The notes beneath the pieces are model-generated. The model saw nothing but the letters and a program-made list of their open reading frames with translations. It was not told the origin of the DNA and made no database searches. Positions 1 through 9,469 of a stretch of 64,000 nt of DNA are shown here, piece after piece. The stretch covers positions 77,549,067 through 77,613,066 of the forward strand of contig OX359245.1 in assembly GCA_947179485.1 (NCBI GenBank), written 5' to 3'. A program made the translations under genes and the position numbers. Position 1 is the stretch's first letter; the number at the start of each line of letters is the position of its first letter. This stretch comes from Allacma fusca (Eukaryota > Arthropoda > Collembola > Symphypleona > Sminthuridae).

Positions 1-733
1 AAGGTGTGGATATTTTTTTTAAACAAACTTTTCATCTAATGGGCCCTATAATTGTGTTTCAAAAAATAGTTGCATTCACGGGTGGCCGTTTTCAAAAAAA
101 CAGACCCGTAATTACTATGAATGATTGCATAATTTAATTTAAGTTACGCAGGTATGCATCAATTACGACAAAGAGGTATGTAGGTTGTAGGTAGGGTCAA
201 CTCTCGGGAGGGATGTATGTAGGTTGTAGGTAGGGTCAACTCTTGGGCGGGATTTATGTAGGCTAAAATGTAGGTTGTACGTAAGCACCTAAAAATATGT
301 AGGTTTTAAGGTATGCGAATACTTTGCCCACCTTTGGTTGTTTCACAGAATCCGTTGGAACATATCTTTCATTTTGATTTTTTGGTATTTCTATTGTAGT
401 CGTAGTAATTATGAACAAATGATTCTGCCTTTCTTTCCATTTACATATATTACTACAGTAAAGAACTATTTACGCGAAAAACAATGTAGAAGTGTAAGGC
501 GTGAGTCGTAAAGGGAGATAATTCATTACCTTTCTATTTCACGGATTTATTTCAATGCGTGATGACGTGATCTTGGAGAACGTAATGTAAGTAACACTAA
601 CGCGCATAATGATAAGTGCAAGTATTTTCGTGAATCAAATCTCTATGGCTGTATAATGTAATGTCATAGAAATGGGATTGGAATTCATCGGAATATCATT
701 AAATTCTAATACCAATACTGATACTTATGTTCT
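1..733. other. AT-rich non-coding DNA left of the first element
   Basis: No supportable reading frame or RNA gene was seen. The only structure is a short tandem duplication at 178-255, listed separately. The rest is AT-rich unique-looking sequence. Confidence 0.5.
178..255. repeat. 39-bp tandem duplication
   Basis: Two adjacent copies of a 39-bp unit beginning ATGTAGGTTGTAGGTAGGGT start at 178 and 217. A degenerate trace of the ATGTAGGTTGTA motif recurs near 269 and 296. The second copy differs at a few positions (CTCTCGGGAG versus CTCTTGGGCG). Confidence 0.75.
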
Positions 734-771
734 GACTAGTAAAAGCCCTGTGCTTCACAGGGACAATTACT
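734..771 (-). repeat. Left hairpin terminus of the 734-2930 element
   Basis: ACTAGT at 735-740 is followed by AAAAG and a perfect 7-bp-arm hairpin (746-752 with 756-762). It is the inverted counterpart of the terminus at 2893-2930 and of a third copy at 10573-10599. Confidence 0.7.
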
Positions 772-1769
772 TGAAGAGGTGGTAGTGTGACTGCAGAAAT
801 TAAAAGTCAAACGGCTTACGAATCAAGCCCTGTCGTAGAAACTTTATATATGCCTAAATCGTGCGTGCTTATAATAAGAATATCGCTTTAAATAAACGGA
901 CAGGTATAGTGCTTGGCATGCCACCTTTTGGGCGTTATGTGAGGCCATTGAACTATGAAAGTGCGAAACTTTAAATAAACGGACAGAAAGTGACATTTAA
1001 TAATAAAGGATTCTGATTAGAGTTCCAATACCTAATTTTACACTATTTTCAATTCCGAATCTAATATTCTAAATTTTTGGATTCTTTTTCGATTCCGACT
1101 GGAATAATTATCAACCCTGAAATTTACAGATGTGTCTGCTAATTCTATAATTGAAAATAATCAAAGTAGATTATTCTGAAGTTCTTTGGCCTGTTTTTCG
1201 GATTAGTTACGGCAGGAATACGTAAAAAAAAATTTCATACGTTACTGCAAACAACATATTACTCACATGAACAAAACACGTATTGCGGATATTGTAGTTA
1301 ATTACTCTTAATATCATTAATGAACTCATTAATCTTCGTATCTTCTCAAGTTAGCCCTTCTCTTGTAATTAATAACTTTAAAATAAGGGCAGAGTACATA
1401 ATACTTTGCAGACGTATTAAATGTGTTGCATAATGAACAGTTTTGGATGTTGCTTAGCCCCATATGAAATGTCATGACTGGTGTGAAGATGGTATTGTGC
1501 CAAATTTTCGAAAATATTTATTTTTCTTTGAACCTTTTGCAAAGTATTGCGTGATGCCAGTATAGTACTTTTATTTTGGAAATTATCTCCTGGTCCAGTT
1601 TTAACCGGCAAGTTTCACATATATATGGAGTAGATATTTTCAGGGTTTATATATACTTGTGTTGTTGCTCCAGATCGTTGTGGAGTTCATACACACACGC
1701 ATCCTATTATTTCCCTTGAAAATTGTTGTAACGCTTTGCAATCCTTTATTATTATTGAGCACTTCTGTT

Positions 1770-1853
1770 GATTTAAACCTTCGCGCGTTTGTAGTACAAT
1801 TCAAACCTTCGCGGCTTATTTCACGAATTCAAACCTTCCCGGCTTATTTACTA
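1770..1853. repeat. 28-bp tandem repeat, three degenerate units
   Basis: The phrase AAACCTTC(G/C)CG(G/C) recurs at 28-bp spacing (AAACCT at 1775, 1803 and 1831). It is followed in the second and third units by GGCTTATTT. The array lies inside the hairpin-ended element. Confidence 0.65.
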
Positions 1854-1972
1854 TACAGCCAAGAAGTCGGTGGTATATACAACAAGCCGAGAAGTAGAGC
1901 GGGCTGAAAGCTGAAACTCTGTCGCAGTGGAGAGGTTTTTCAGCTCGCTGTTCTTCTCGGCAAATACCAACT

Positions 1973-2048
1973 GCTTGCAGCATACTGGAAGCTCGCCTGC
2001 TTGCAGCATACTGGAAGCTCGCCTGCTTGCAGCATACTGGAAGCTCGC
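1973..2048. repeat. 26-bp tandem repeat, three near-perfect units
   Basis: A unit beginning GCTTGCAGCATACTGGAAGC starts at 1973, 1999 and 2025. The last copy is two bases short. It lies inside the hairpin-ended element, and such internal minisatellites are known from several Helitron-derived short elements. Confidence 0.85.
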
Positions 2049-2502
2049 AATATTACGCCATTTTAGATTATCACTTAAAAGCGCTAACCATAATTATATA
2101 TTATAAACATTAGACATAAATCATCAAATTTGGATTAAATTAAGACTGGTAGTGATAAAAACTACGTTCGGTTACAGTACTGAATAATTTGATAAGAGGA
2201 GAATTTTAATGACTGAACTTAGTTCACATTAGTTTGGGATTCTTATTAGGAAGAATAATTACAAGTCTTAGCATCCAGTGTTTTGATCTTTATATCCCTA
2301 AAAATATCATTAGGATGTAAGATGGATTTGTAGGAACCATGGACTTTAGTAACTATAGCAAGTTAAATGTGTTGCGCTAATATGAAATCCTTTCATTTTT
2401 TCATTTTAAATAATCAGTGCGTCCAGTGTCTGAGGCTTCAGTTACAATATTGCGGTACAAAGGATCTGTATACAAATTATAATAACATAAAAAATCATAT
2501 TT

Positions 2503-2523
2503 GATCAGCACGTTGTGCTGATC
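2503..2523. repeat. Perfect 9-bp-arm palindrome
   Basis: GATCAGCAC (2503-2511), loop GTT, GTGCTGATC (2515-2523). It forms a perfect hairpin inside the 734-2930 element; its role is unknown. Confidence 0.8.
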
Positions 2524-2892
2524 CACTAAGGGGTGAAGCACCATACAGTGATGCAACAGCAAGGTTTAATAACGATGTTGGTATTAAATTGATCAAGGGA
2601 TTAGTTAAATTCCACGTGTATAGTCAATATTGAGTTTGGGAGAAAACTTTAGTGGGCCGGAAGCTGTTCCATAATATTTTGATGATGAATTAACTTCCTT
2701 TAAATTAACTGTTTTGATGAACTACCTATATGAAACGAATTGTTAGTCTTACAGTTAATACTTCACGTCTTATATGAGATTACTTTGCCTGGCGAAGCGG
2801 GATATCAATATTAAGCCTTCTCGACAGACCTTGATACGAGATTTATTGCCATTTACACTTTAATTATTTAAACTCTTTATTTACACAAGTAA

Positions 2893-2930
2893 TAATTGCT
2901 CCTGTGCGAAGCACGGGGCTTTTACTAGTC
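2893..2930 (+). repeat. Right hairpin terminus of the 734-2930 element
   Basis: The hairpin at 2901-2917 is followed six bases later by ACTAGT (2924-2929). It matches the reverse complement of the left terminus with a few differences. Confidence 0.7.
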
Positions 2931-3798
2931 TTATATAATATGGACTGAGAAACTAATTTTGAATTTTCGCGCGCAATCTACTAGCCAATAAGAAAGCTGC
3001 GTCTAATTTAAAAATTATTACAAAAAATAAAAGAGCATATTAAAAATTAGTGCAAAAGTAAAAAAAATCATCATCCCTTTTTTAGTAAAAAAAGTTTCTT
3101 TTTACAACTTGGAATCATCCTAGCCAATCCTTCTCCTTTTTCGTTTCCTTTTTCGTTGTAATGAATTGTAAGAAAATCTTATCCTCTCTTCTAAGTTGAA
3201 AGAGTGGATAGTCTCCGTGATGGTAAGAATCAAATATTCGCGCGCTCTTGATGCATCCACGACCATAGCACTGCGCCGCTGGCTATTGTATGTACCATAA
3301 ACTTACATTTGCCTTGCTTAGCCAACAAAAGCACAAAAAATATAAAAACATGTGCGTAAATAAGTACAAAAAGTAAAAGAGCCTTTTGTTAAAAAAAAAT
3401 AAAAAAAGCATCTTCGTAAATAAGTACAGAAAGTAAAAGAGCATGTATGTTCGAAAAAAATAACCGTCACATGGTACTGATGATGCTTTAGTATTGGCAA
3501 ATAAAAATAAACAAGGAATGAGAGCCAATCGGACCAGGGGTCGGATTTTTGTAAATTTCCCTGGAAGATCATTTCTGAATTACCGTGCTAAATCAAATGT
3601 CCCTGCAGGGAGGCCCTCAACGAGTTTAAAAATTCCTGCTGAAAATAAGGTCAACGATTTTCAAAATCCCCGTTGGCAAAAATAATTTCCCTATAAAACG
3701 TCAAATCCTATAATAAATTAATAAATTATAAATTAGAAACTATAAATTAATGTCAACCAATCTACAAATCCCTGTGTGCCTAAAAAATTTCCCTCAAA
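2931..3798. other. AT-rich spacer and pre-insertion flank of the BEL/Pao element
   Basis: No supportable gene. The segment contains A-rich stretches and the 60-bp duplication at 3351-3443. Its right end abuts the retrotransposon target duplication, so this sequence was originally continuous with position 9894 onward. Confidence 0.5.
3351..3443. repeat. Imperfect 60-bp tandem duplication
   Basis: CGTAAATAAGTACA(A/G)AAAGT followed by AAAAGAGC occurs at two sites exactly 60 bp apart (from about 3355 and 3415). The intervening A-tract differs between copies. Confidence 0.7.
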
Positions 3799-3803
3799 CA
3801 CGC
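3799..3803. repeat. Target-site duplication, left copy (CACGC)
   Basis: The five bases before the left LTR are CACGC and the five after the right LTR (9889-9893) are also CACGC. A 5-bp duplication fits BEL/Pao integrases and fixes the element limits at 3804 and 9888. Confidence 0.9.
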
Positions 3804-4222
3804 TGTTGGTGCCTACAGTATGCACTAACGTGAAATCTTTCTTTATTTCGAAGGACCAGTGCCCAGTGGCACAAATGTTATAATATTCTTTGAAACCCTT
3901 ATTTTTATTATTGAAAGTCTTTGCTTTCCAGCATAAGTGCATTTAAGGTTCAATCCCTTTATCCTATCCAGAAAATCCTCTTTCTCCAATTTAAGGTGTT
4001 GCTTTATTAGTCATTCAAATTCGAATCCTCCTTTTTCATCATTCCTCCTCTCATCATAATATATGCACAATTTTACATTGAATTCACTTTTCTTCCATTA
4101 AATATTATTTTCACTTCTCTGTTTCAATTTTTAAATAAAAACTAATTTTCTGCTGGTTTATAATCTAATAATTATTGTTATTCTAACAATCATATTCTTA
4201 TTGTTATCACTACTCAACAACA
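3804..4222 (-). repeat. LTR, 3' copy of the minus-strand BEL/Pao element
   Basis: A 419-bp repeat beginning TGTTGG and ending CAACAACA on the plus strand, so it has short TGTTG/CAACA inverted ends. By eye it differs from the other LTR only at 3809 (G versus A) and 3815 (A versus G). It lies next to the polypurine tract. Confidence 0.95.
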
Positions 4223-4233
4223 TTCTCTCTCCC
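4223..4233 (-). other. Polypurine tract of the BEL/Pao element
   Basis: Read on the minus strand the bases are GGGAGAGAGAA, directly against the 3' LTR. This is the usual place and composition for the plus-strand DNA primer of an LTR retrotransposon. Confidence 0.75.
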
Positions 4234-4250
4234 GTAAGCAAATTATTGCC

Positions 4251-6641
4251 TTACATACTTCTAACATCTAGTAAACATAATTTTCTGACTGGTCGCTTGT
4301 AAGTGCCGTAAATGGTTTTCACATCGACAGTACGAACAACGCCATCTGGTCCAGGATACACCTTTACGATCTTCCCCATTGGCCAGGCATTCCTAGGCAT
4401 ACTTTCATCAATTATGATTACAATATCATCAATTGTGAAGTTTTTCTCATCTTTTGTCCACTTAGTTCGCTGAATCATTACAGGTCGAAATTCTTTAATC
4501 CACCTTTTCCAAAAATTATCTACAAATTTCTGAGAAATCACCCACTGTTTTCGCAAATTTAGTTTGGAATAATCTCCGGGTGTTACAGTGGTGTTCATTC
4601 CACACAGTAAATGGTTAGGAGTGATACTTTCTGGATCATTGGGATCAACAGACACATGAGTTAATGGGCGAGTATTCACGGAATGACTGACTTCTGCAAA
4701 AAGAGTTTCCAAAGCCTCCGATCCTAATACTTGTTTTGAAAGTACAGCCCGTAAAGCTCTCTTCACTGACTGAATGAGTCTTTCCCAAGAGCCTCCCCAA
4801 TGTGGTGCCGCAGGAGGAATAAATTTCCAATTAATTCCTTTAATTGATAGTTTTCTCTGTATCTCAACTCCATTGACATATTCAAGGGCAGACTTGATTT
4901 CTCTATCTGCTCCTACTAAATTTTTACCATTATCTGACCAAATAGTATGAATTTGTCCTCTTAATGCCATCAAACGAAATATTGCCATTATAGCTGAATC
5001 GCTATTTAATTTCTCAGCAATTTCTAAATGAATAGCTCTTGTAGCCAGACATGAAAAAATAACACCATATCTTTTCTCATATTTCTTGCCTACTCGTACA
5101 GATAAAGGGCCGAAGTAGTCCATACCAGTTGTATGGAATGGTTTTACATATGGAGTCAATTTTTCAATCGGTAATAAACCCATCTTCGGATTTCCAGCTT
5201 TTGCAGTTAACTTCTTGCATCGAGGACAGCTAAATCTAATTTTTCTAATTAACTGTCGTAGTCCAATAATCCAATATACTTGTCGTATCTCATTAATGCA
5301 AGTATCTTGCCCGACATGCATATGAACTTCATGAAAATGTGTAACAAGAATTACAGTAAATTTGTGATGACGATCCAGAATGACTTGCTCATCTCTCATG
5401 TCACGATTCATTCTACTGTTAATTCTCATGATACCTTGTGAATCTAGTATTGGGCATAGATTTCTTAGAGAACTTGATGATGGGACCGGAGATCCTGTTG
5501 ACAAATTCTTTATATCGTTTGCAAAATGTTGCCACTGTACACATTTCCACCATAACGTCTCAGCTAAAATAATCTCAGATGGTTGTAACTCCTTGGGTTG
5601 ACTCCGATCACCTTTGCATCGTGAAATAAATCGTAACATCCATGCTGTTGATCGGAGTAACTTCTTAAATTTAGAAAATTTGTTGATATCAGGAAGATCC
5701 ATTGTAGGTGAAGCTACTATATGAACGAAATCCATTACTTCATCTACACCATCAATATTTATTTTTGTATCGTTTTTTGATTCTTTCGGCCAAAATTCTT
5801 CGTTTAACTTCAAAAATGCAGGACCCCAAAACCATCTGGAAGTTTCAGAAATATCAGCGTCGTTTTCGCCCCTTGTAGCATCATCAGCTACATTTTCCTT
5901 GGTAGGAATCCATCTCCACTGGCTTACTTCGGTAAGTTCATCAATCTCACCGATTCGTTGAGCAACAAATGTTTTGAATCTGTTTGTGTCTGAGCGAATC
6001 CAGCGAAGAACAGTTTGAGAATCAGTCCACATATATGTAGAACTAATTTTAAGATTGTGATTTTGTTTGATGAAGTTTGCCATTTTGCTTCCAACTAGAG
6101 CTGCTAACAATTCTAATCGAGGTATGGTCATTGGTTTTAATGGAGCAACTCGTGTCTTCGACATTATCAGTGCAGTATGAATTTTTCCATCATTAAATTC
6201 AGCTCTCAAATAGGCAACTGCTGCATATGCAGCTTCACTCGCATCACAGCATACATGCAGCTGAATATTTATTCCAGTTGAAAATTGATAGAATCGAGGA
6301 ATTTTGATTTCAGCCAAACATTTAATTTGTTGAAACCACGAAATCCAAAGTGTATATTGCTCCGCCCCTAACTCGTCGTCCCAACCAATTCCACTTTTCC
6401 ATATCATCTGAAGAAGAATCTTCCCTCTTATATGAAAATGAGAAATCAGACCAAGAGGATCAAAAATTGACATTATGATTTTTAGTACTTCTCTTTTAGT
6501 TGGTCTTCGTTGCTGTTCAAGTACTTCTGGTAACACTTTGTGGAATTTGACATTAAAACCGAATGTGTCATCGTTTGGATTCCACTGAAGTCCAAGTACT
6601 CTTTCTACAGGAAATGTATTTGCAGTGTCAAAAGTTTTCAT
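4251..6641 (-). CDS. BEL/Pao pol, C-terminal part: RT connection, RNase H and integrase
   Basis: 796 codons from the first methionine. The frame is open further upstream to about 6718, so this is a fragment of a larger pol rather than a gene with its own start. Residues 11-100 match the region just after the Pao reverse-transcriptase palm (PVERVLGLQW near 11-20, then DPLGLISHF). An RNase H-like domain follows with candidate acidic residues D133, E177, D207 and D253/D254. The integrase has an N-terminal zinc motif (H437, H442, C472, C475), a DDE core (D508 in GMDYFG, D570 in WSDNGKN, E620 in GGSWERL) and a BEL-type C-terminal region ending around 792. In the family these domains degrade the RNA template and insert the DNA copy. 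RNase H and integrase look intact. The palm domain that should precede them is absent. Confidence 0.9.
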   Translation of the reverse strand: MKTFDTANTFPVERVLGLQWNPNDDTFGFNVKFHKVLPEVLEQQRRPTKREVLKIIMSIFDPLGLISHFHIRGKILLQMIWKSGIGWDDELGAEQYTLWISWFQQIKCLAEIKIPRFYQFSTGINIQLHVCCDASEAAYAAVAYLRAEFNDGKIHTALIMSKTRVAPLKPMTIPRLELLAALVGSKMANFIKQNHNLKISSTYMWTDSQTVLRWIRSDTNRFKTFVAQRIGEIDELTEVSQWRWIPTKENVADDATRGENDADISETSRWFWGPAFLKLNEEFWPKESKNDTKINIDGVDEVMDFVHIVASPTMDLPDINKFSKFKKLLRSTAWMLRFISRCKGDRSQPKELQPSEIILAETLWWKCVQWQHFANDIKNLSTGSPVPSSSSLRNLCPILDSQGIMRINSRMNRDMRDEQVILDRHHKFTVILVTHFHEVHMHVGQDTCINEIRQVYWIIGLRQLIRKIRFSCPRCKKLTAKAGNPKMGLLPIEKLTPYVKPFHTTGMDYFGPLSVRVGKKYEKRYGVIFSCLATRAIHLEIAEKLNSDSAIMAIFRLMALRGQIHTIWSDNGKNLVGADREIKSALEYVNGVEIQRKLSIKGINWKFIPPAAPHWGGSWERLIQSVKRALRAVLSKQVLGSEALETLFAEVSHSVNTRPLTHVSVDPNDPESITPNHLLCGMNTTVTPGDYSKLNLRKQWVISQKFVDNFWKRWIKEFRPVMIQRTKWTKDEKNFTIDDIVIIIDESMPRNAWPMGKIVKVYPGPDGVVRTVDVKTIYGTYKRPVRKLCLLDVRSM

Positions 6642-6652
6642 TCCATCAGCAA

Positions 6653-9412
6653 TTAGTTCAGTTGAGATTCCTTCAAATACTTTAGTTTGGGTTGATATCC
6701 AGTTGCAAATACTGAAAAAAGTACTGCGGGTAAAGGATTATAAAAATCAGGACCAGTCAGTATTTGTTCATTTAAACTTGTTCCATTTGACTTTGCTGCT
6801 GCATCCCAAACTACTCTGATTTTTCCGGGTTTATTTGGGTTTACAACCGCAAAATGAGGCAAATACCAAGTTTTTGAAGTTTGGACAGCTGCTTCATCGA
6901 TACTTAATTCTCGAGCATAACCTTTTTGAACATGATCATTGATCTTATCGATGTATGCTTTTGCCAATACTGGATCTTTGTCCAGCTTCTTTTCAATGTA
7001 ACGAAGTCTTCGTTCAGCTTGTAACCTACTCTCAGGTAACGACATCTGTTCATTTTTCCACAAAAGACCAGTTGTCCATTGATTTCCTGTGTGAACTGAT
7101 GTTTCGTCCATTATTTTAAGCGCTTTCTTGTCATCTCGAGATAACTGTACTCTTTCATTGCTTGGATTTTCCAGAGACTCAACTTTGAAATAACTCTTTA
7201 CAAGTTCATACAGATTATCATCATTTTCAAAACAATGCAATACTGTTTCAACTCTGTTAACAGAATATGAATTATTTCCATGAATAACCCAACCGAGTTT
7301 TGTTTTTGAAGCGACTGGAGCATTTGGTGGACCCTGAAGTAATTCTCTGGTTGCAATAAGATCAATGTGATCTTGTCCGATCAAAAGCTTCGGAGTTGCG
7401 CATCGATACATATCGATGTTGAGATCTTTCAAATGTATCCACTTTTTTATGTTTTCAGTACGAACCGATTGTGTTGGTAATGACAAATTTCGAACCGTTT
7501 TTACATTTGTCAGCTGAAACTCTATACCTTCGGATGATTTAATCATAAAATTGACAGACTTGCTTTTCAATTCCTGTGTTATAGAATTTATTCCTCGAAA
7601 GCTAAAATCAATTTCATTCCCATCCAAATTCAACTTTTTTGCAAATTCTTCATCAATCAATGTTACATTAGCACCTTCATCAAGTAAAGCATACGTATTT
7701 TCTTCACTCGTTTGACCTTTCAGTGTCAACGGAAGAATTTTCAGAAGCACTTGATTGTTGGAAGTTGTATTGAGTACACTTTCTTTAAAAGCAATACAGG
7801 CTGATTCGGAAGTAGTGGTCGCTGCTTCGGAAACAGTAGTTGTTTTAGAATTGATACCTTTTGTATAATTAGAGTTGTGTAAAAGTGTGTGATGACTTTT
7901 ACTACATTCCTCTTTGGTACATTTCAATCCAGACTTACAATCAGTAGTCATGTGTCCTTTCAATAGGCAGAGAAAGCAAAGTTTTCTTTTTCTAACATGT
8001 TGCCATCTATCGTCGATGCTCAAGTTTTTGAAAATTCGACATTGGTCAATGGAATGCCGGAATTTATTACAATAATCACATCGACGCTCTTCTTTTCCTC
8101 TTCTGATTTCTTGTTGATCTTCAACATTTTCTTCTTTGACGTTCAAAATAGTTGCCTGTTGTTTCTTTCCAGATTTTTCAACTGAAGGTTCGTGCTCTTT
8201 ATTGTCTGCAATGGGAAGATATGTTTGAGCCATTGCCCATCTCTTAAGCCATGAATTGAACTGTATTAGATTTGCAACACCGTTACTATCCAATACTTGC
8301 ATTCCCCATGATGATTTCATGTGTGATGGCAATTTATTGATCATTTCTTCCAGCAACATTGGATTATTGAGATGATCGGAGCTATTCATTCTCTGCATAG
8401 TTGAAACCATGTTGTTGACTGCATTATAAAAACATATAATGCTGTCAGGTTTACCTTCTTTTGGAGCTAGTACAGATCTGGCTTTCATAATCAAAGACTT
8501 GATGATTTGATCGGTTCTTCCAAAACTCATCTGTAATATTTCAATGACCATGTCAACATTTTCAGGAAAGCCTAGGATGGACTCAACTGCTTCTCGTGCT
8601 TTCCCTTTCAGCGCCCCCTGGAGTCTAATCATGTTCTCTGCATTTCCCAAACCGCACATTTGTGTAGTTTCTTTATATTGCTTAATGAACATGAGCCATT
8701 CTTGTGAATTGCCACTGAATTGGGGAAGTTTAGTTGCAACAGTTTGTCTAGCCATGAATTTTTCAAAACTTGTTTTTGGTATATCATCAGGGCAAACTTG
8801 TACAACATGTGGTGTTGAATTTAAGGATTGACACTTTTCAAGCCAATTCTGTACCGTACTTCTTGGCTTCGATGCTACGCTTTTCACATCGAAATGTGAT
8901 TCACAGTCGGATTCATCGCACGCCGCTAGCTCTTGCATTTTCTTACTTAGTACTTCCTCTCTAGCTCTTTTGCTGGCTAAAAGTTGAAGTTTCAGTTTTG
9001 CTTCTTCTTCATCAAGCTCAATTTTTCGTTTTTCAGCAGCAATTTCAATTTCCAGCTGTCTTTGTCGTTTAAAACTCAAAGTGGAACTTCGATGTGATCT
9101 ACTACAATCTATATTAGTCGGTTTAATTGTATTATTCAAACCTGATGTCTCGAAATTATTGTTGACATTTGCCAATGTAGTTCTCCTGCTGTCGGTATGA
9201 ATTCCTTCAGGAGCTTGTACAGTAGATGGATCAGTAACATTCGGTCGATTGGGAGTAGATGTAATCATCGATACATCGTTGTTGGTATTATCTTCGACGT
9301 CGTCAGGCACTGCAAAAGAATCATCAGCTTGAGATACAGCTTGCTGCCTATCTTGGCGATTGCTATTTCGTCTCGATCTGCTCCTTGTCTGCCTCGTATT
9401 TCGTGAAGACAT
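6653..9412 (-). CDS. BEL/Pao gag, protease and truncated reverse transcriptase
   Basis: 919 codons starting 58 bases inside the 5' LTR boundary. Residues 1-110 are Arg/Ser/Asn-rich. Residues 111-165 are highly charged and probably coiled-coil. About 210-400 resembles the BEL gag-like region (DUF1759 type, LPQFSGNSQEWLMF at 229-242). Two CX2CX4HX4C zinc knuckles follow (C445, C448, H453, C458; C479, C482, H487, C492) and should bind RNA. A retropepsin-like protease has its aspartate in ALLDEGA (D578); DEG in place of D-S/T-G is, from memory, common in this clade. From about 845 the reverse-transcriptase N-terminal region begins (KIRVVWDAAAKSNG, LTGPDF near 885-890) but homology stops near residue 897. 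The last 20 residues are a frame-shifted tail ending at a stop. In the element this product would give capsid and protease but no polymerase. Confidence 0.9.
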   Translation of the reverse strand: MSSRNTRQTRSRSRRNSNRQDRQQAVSQADDSFAVPDDVEDNTNNDVSMITSTPNRPNVTDPSTVQAPEGIHTDSRRTTLANVNNNFETSGLNNTIKPTNIDCSRSHRSSTLSFKRQRQLEIEIAAEKRKIELDEEEAKLKLQLLASKRAREEVLSKKMQELAACDESDCESHFDVKSVASKPRSTVQNWLEKCQSLNSTPHVVQVCPDDIPKTSFEKFMARQTVATKLPQFSGNSQEWLMFIKQYKETTQMCGLGNAENMIRLQGALKGKAREAVESILGFPENVDMVIEILQMSFGRTDQIIKSLIMKARSVLAPKEGKPDSIICFYNAVNNMVSTMQRMNSSDHLNNPMLLEEMINKLPSHMKSSWGMQVLDSNGVANLIQFNSWLKRWAMAQTYLPIADNKEHEPSVEKSGKKQQATILNVKEENVEDQQEIRRGKEERRCDYCNKFRHSIDQCRIFKNLSIDDRWQHVRKRKLCFLCLLKGHMTTDCKSGLKCTKEECSKSHHTLLHNSNYTKGINSKTTTVSEAATTTSESACIAFKESVLNTTSNNQVLLKILPLTLKGQTSEENTYALLDEGANVTLIDEEFAKKLNLDGNEIDFSFRGINSITQELKSKSVNFMIKSSEGIEFQLTNVKTVRNLSLPTQSVRTENIKKWIHLKDLNIDMYRCATPKLLIGQDHIDLIATRELLQGPPNAPVASKTKLGWVIHGNNSYSVNRVETVLHCFENDDNLYELVKSYFKVESLENPSNERVQLSRDDKKALKIMDETSVHTGNQWTTGLLWKNEQMSLPESRLQAERRLRYIEKKLDKDPVLAKAYIDKINDHVQKGYARELSIDEAAVQTSKTWYLPHFAVVNPNKPGKIRVVWDAAAKSNGTSLNEQILTGPDFYNPLPAVLFSVFATGYQPKLKYLKESQLN

Positions 9413-9450
9413 AATTCCTCAGAACTGCTTTTCGTTACTGTCAGCTAGAT

Positions 9451-9466
9451 CCGGTTCGAAGGACCA
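9451..9466 (-). other. Primer-binding site, probably for tRNA-Tyr
   Basis: Three bases inside the 5' LTR the minus strand reads TGGTCCTTCGAACCGG. The plus-strand form, CCGGTTCGAAGGACCA, matches the 3' end of arthropod tRNA-Tyr as I remember it (acceptor strand TCGAAGG, discriminator A, CCA) with one mismatch. It would be the site where reverse transcription starts. Confidence 0.75.
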
Positions 9467-9469
9467 AAA

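Larger units (their letters stand above)
734..2930. mobile_element. Putative non-autonomous transposable element with inverted hairpin termini
   Basis: The segment starts with GACTAGTAAAAGCCC and ends with the inverted form, GGGGCTTTTACTAGTC. Each terminus carries a small hairpin. On the left it is CCCTGTG/CACAGGG (746-762, loop CTT); on the right it is CCTGTGC/GCACGGG (2901-2917, loop GAA, one G-T pair). The two ends therefore form an imperfect terminal inverted repeat of about 36-40 bp. Between them is AT-rich DNA with two tandem arrays and one perfect palindrome, but no transposase or helicase reading frame. A hairpin a few bases before a CTAG end resembles Helitron 3' ends, and paired inverted ends with internal minisatellites resemble Helentron-derived short elements. 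That class assignment is inference. No clear target-site duplication was seen. Confidence 0.5.

Noticed and set aside
3494..3685. 63-codon basic frame left of the BEL/Pao element
   Set aside because: Short, with no recognisable motif and no splice context.
6715..6720. Programmed -1 frameshift at the run of six A's (T's on the coding strand) joining the two pol frames
   Set aside because: The codon phase does not fit a standard slippery heptamer, and the polymerase core is missing anyway, so a deletion with frame loss explains it better.
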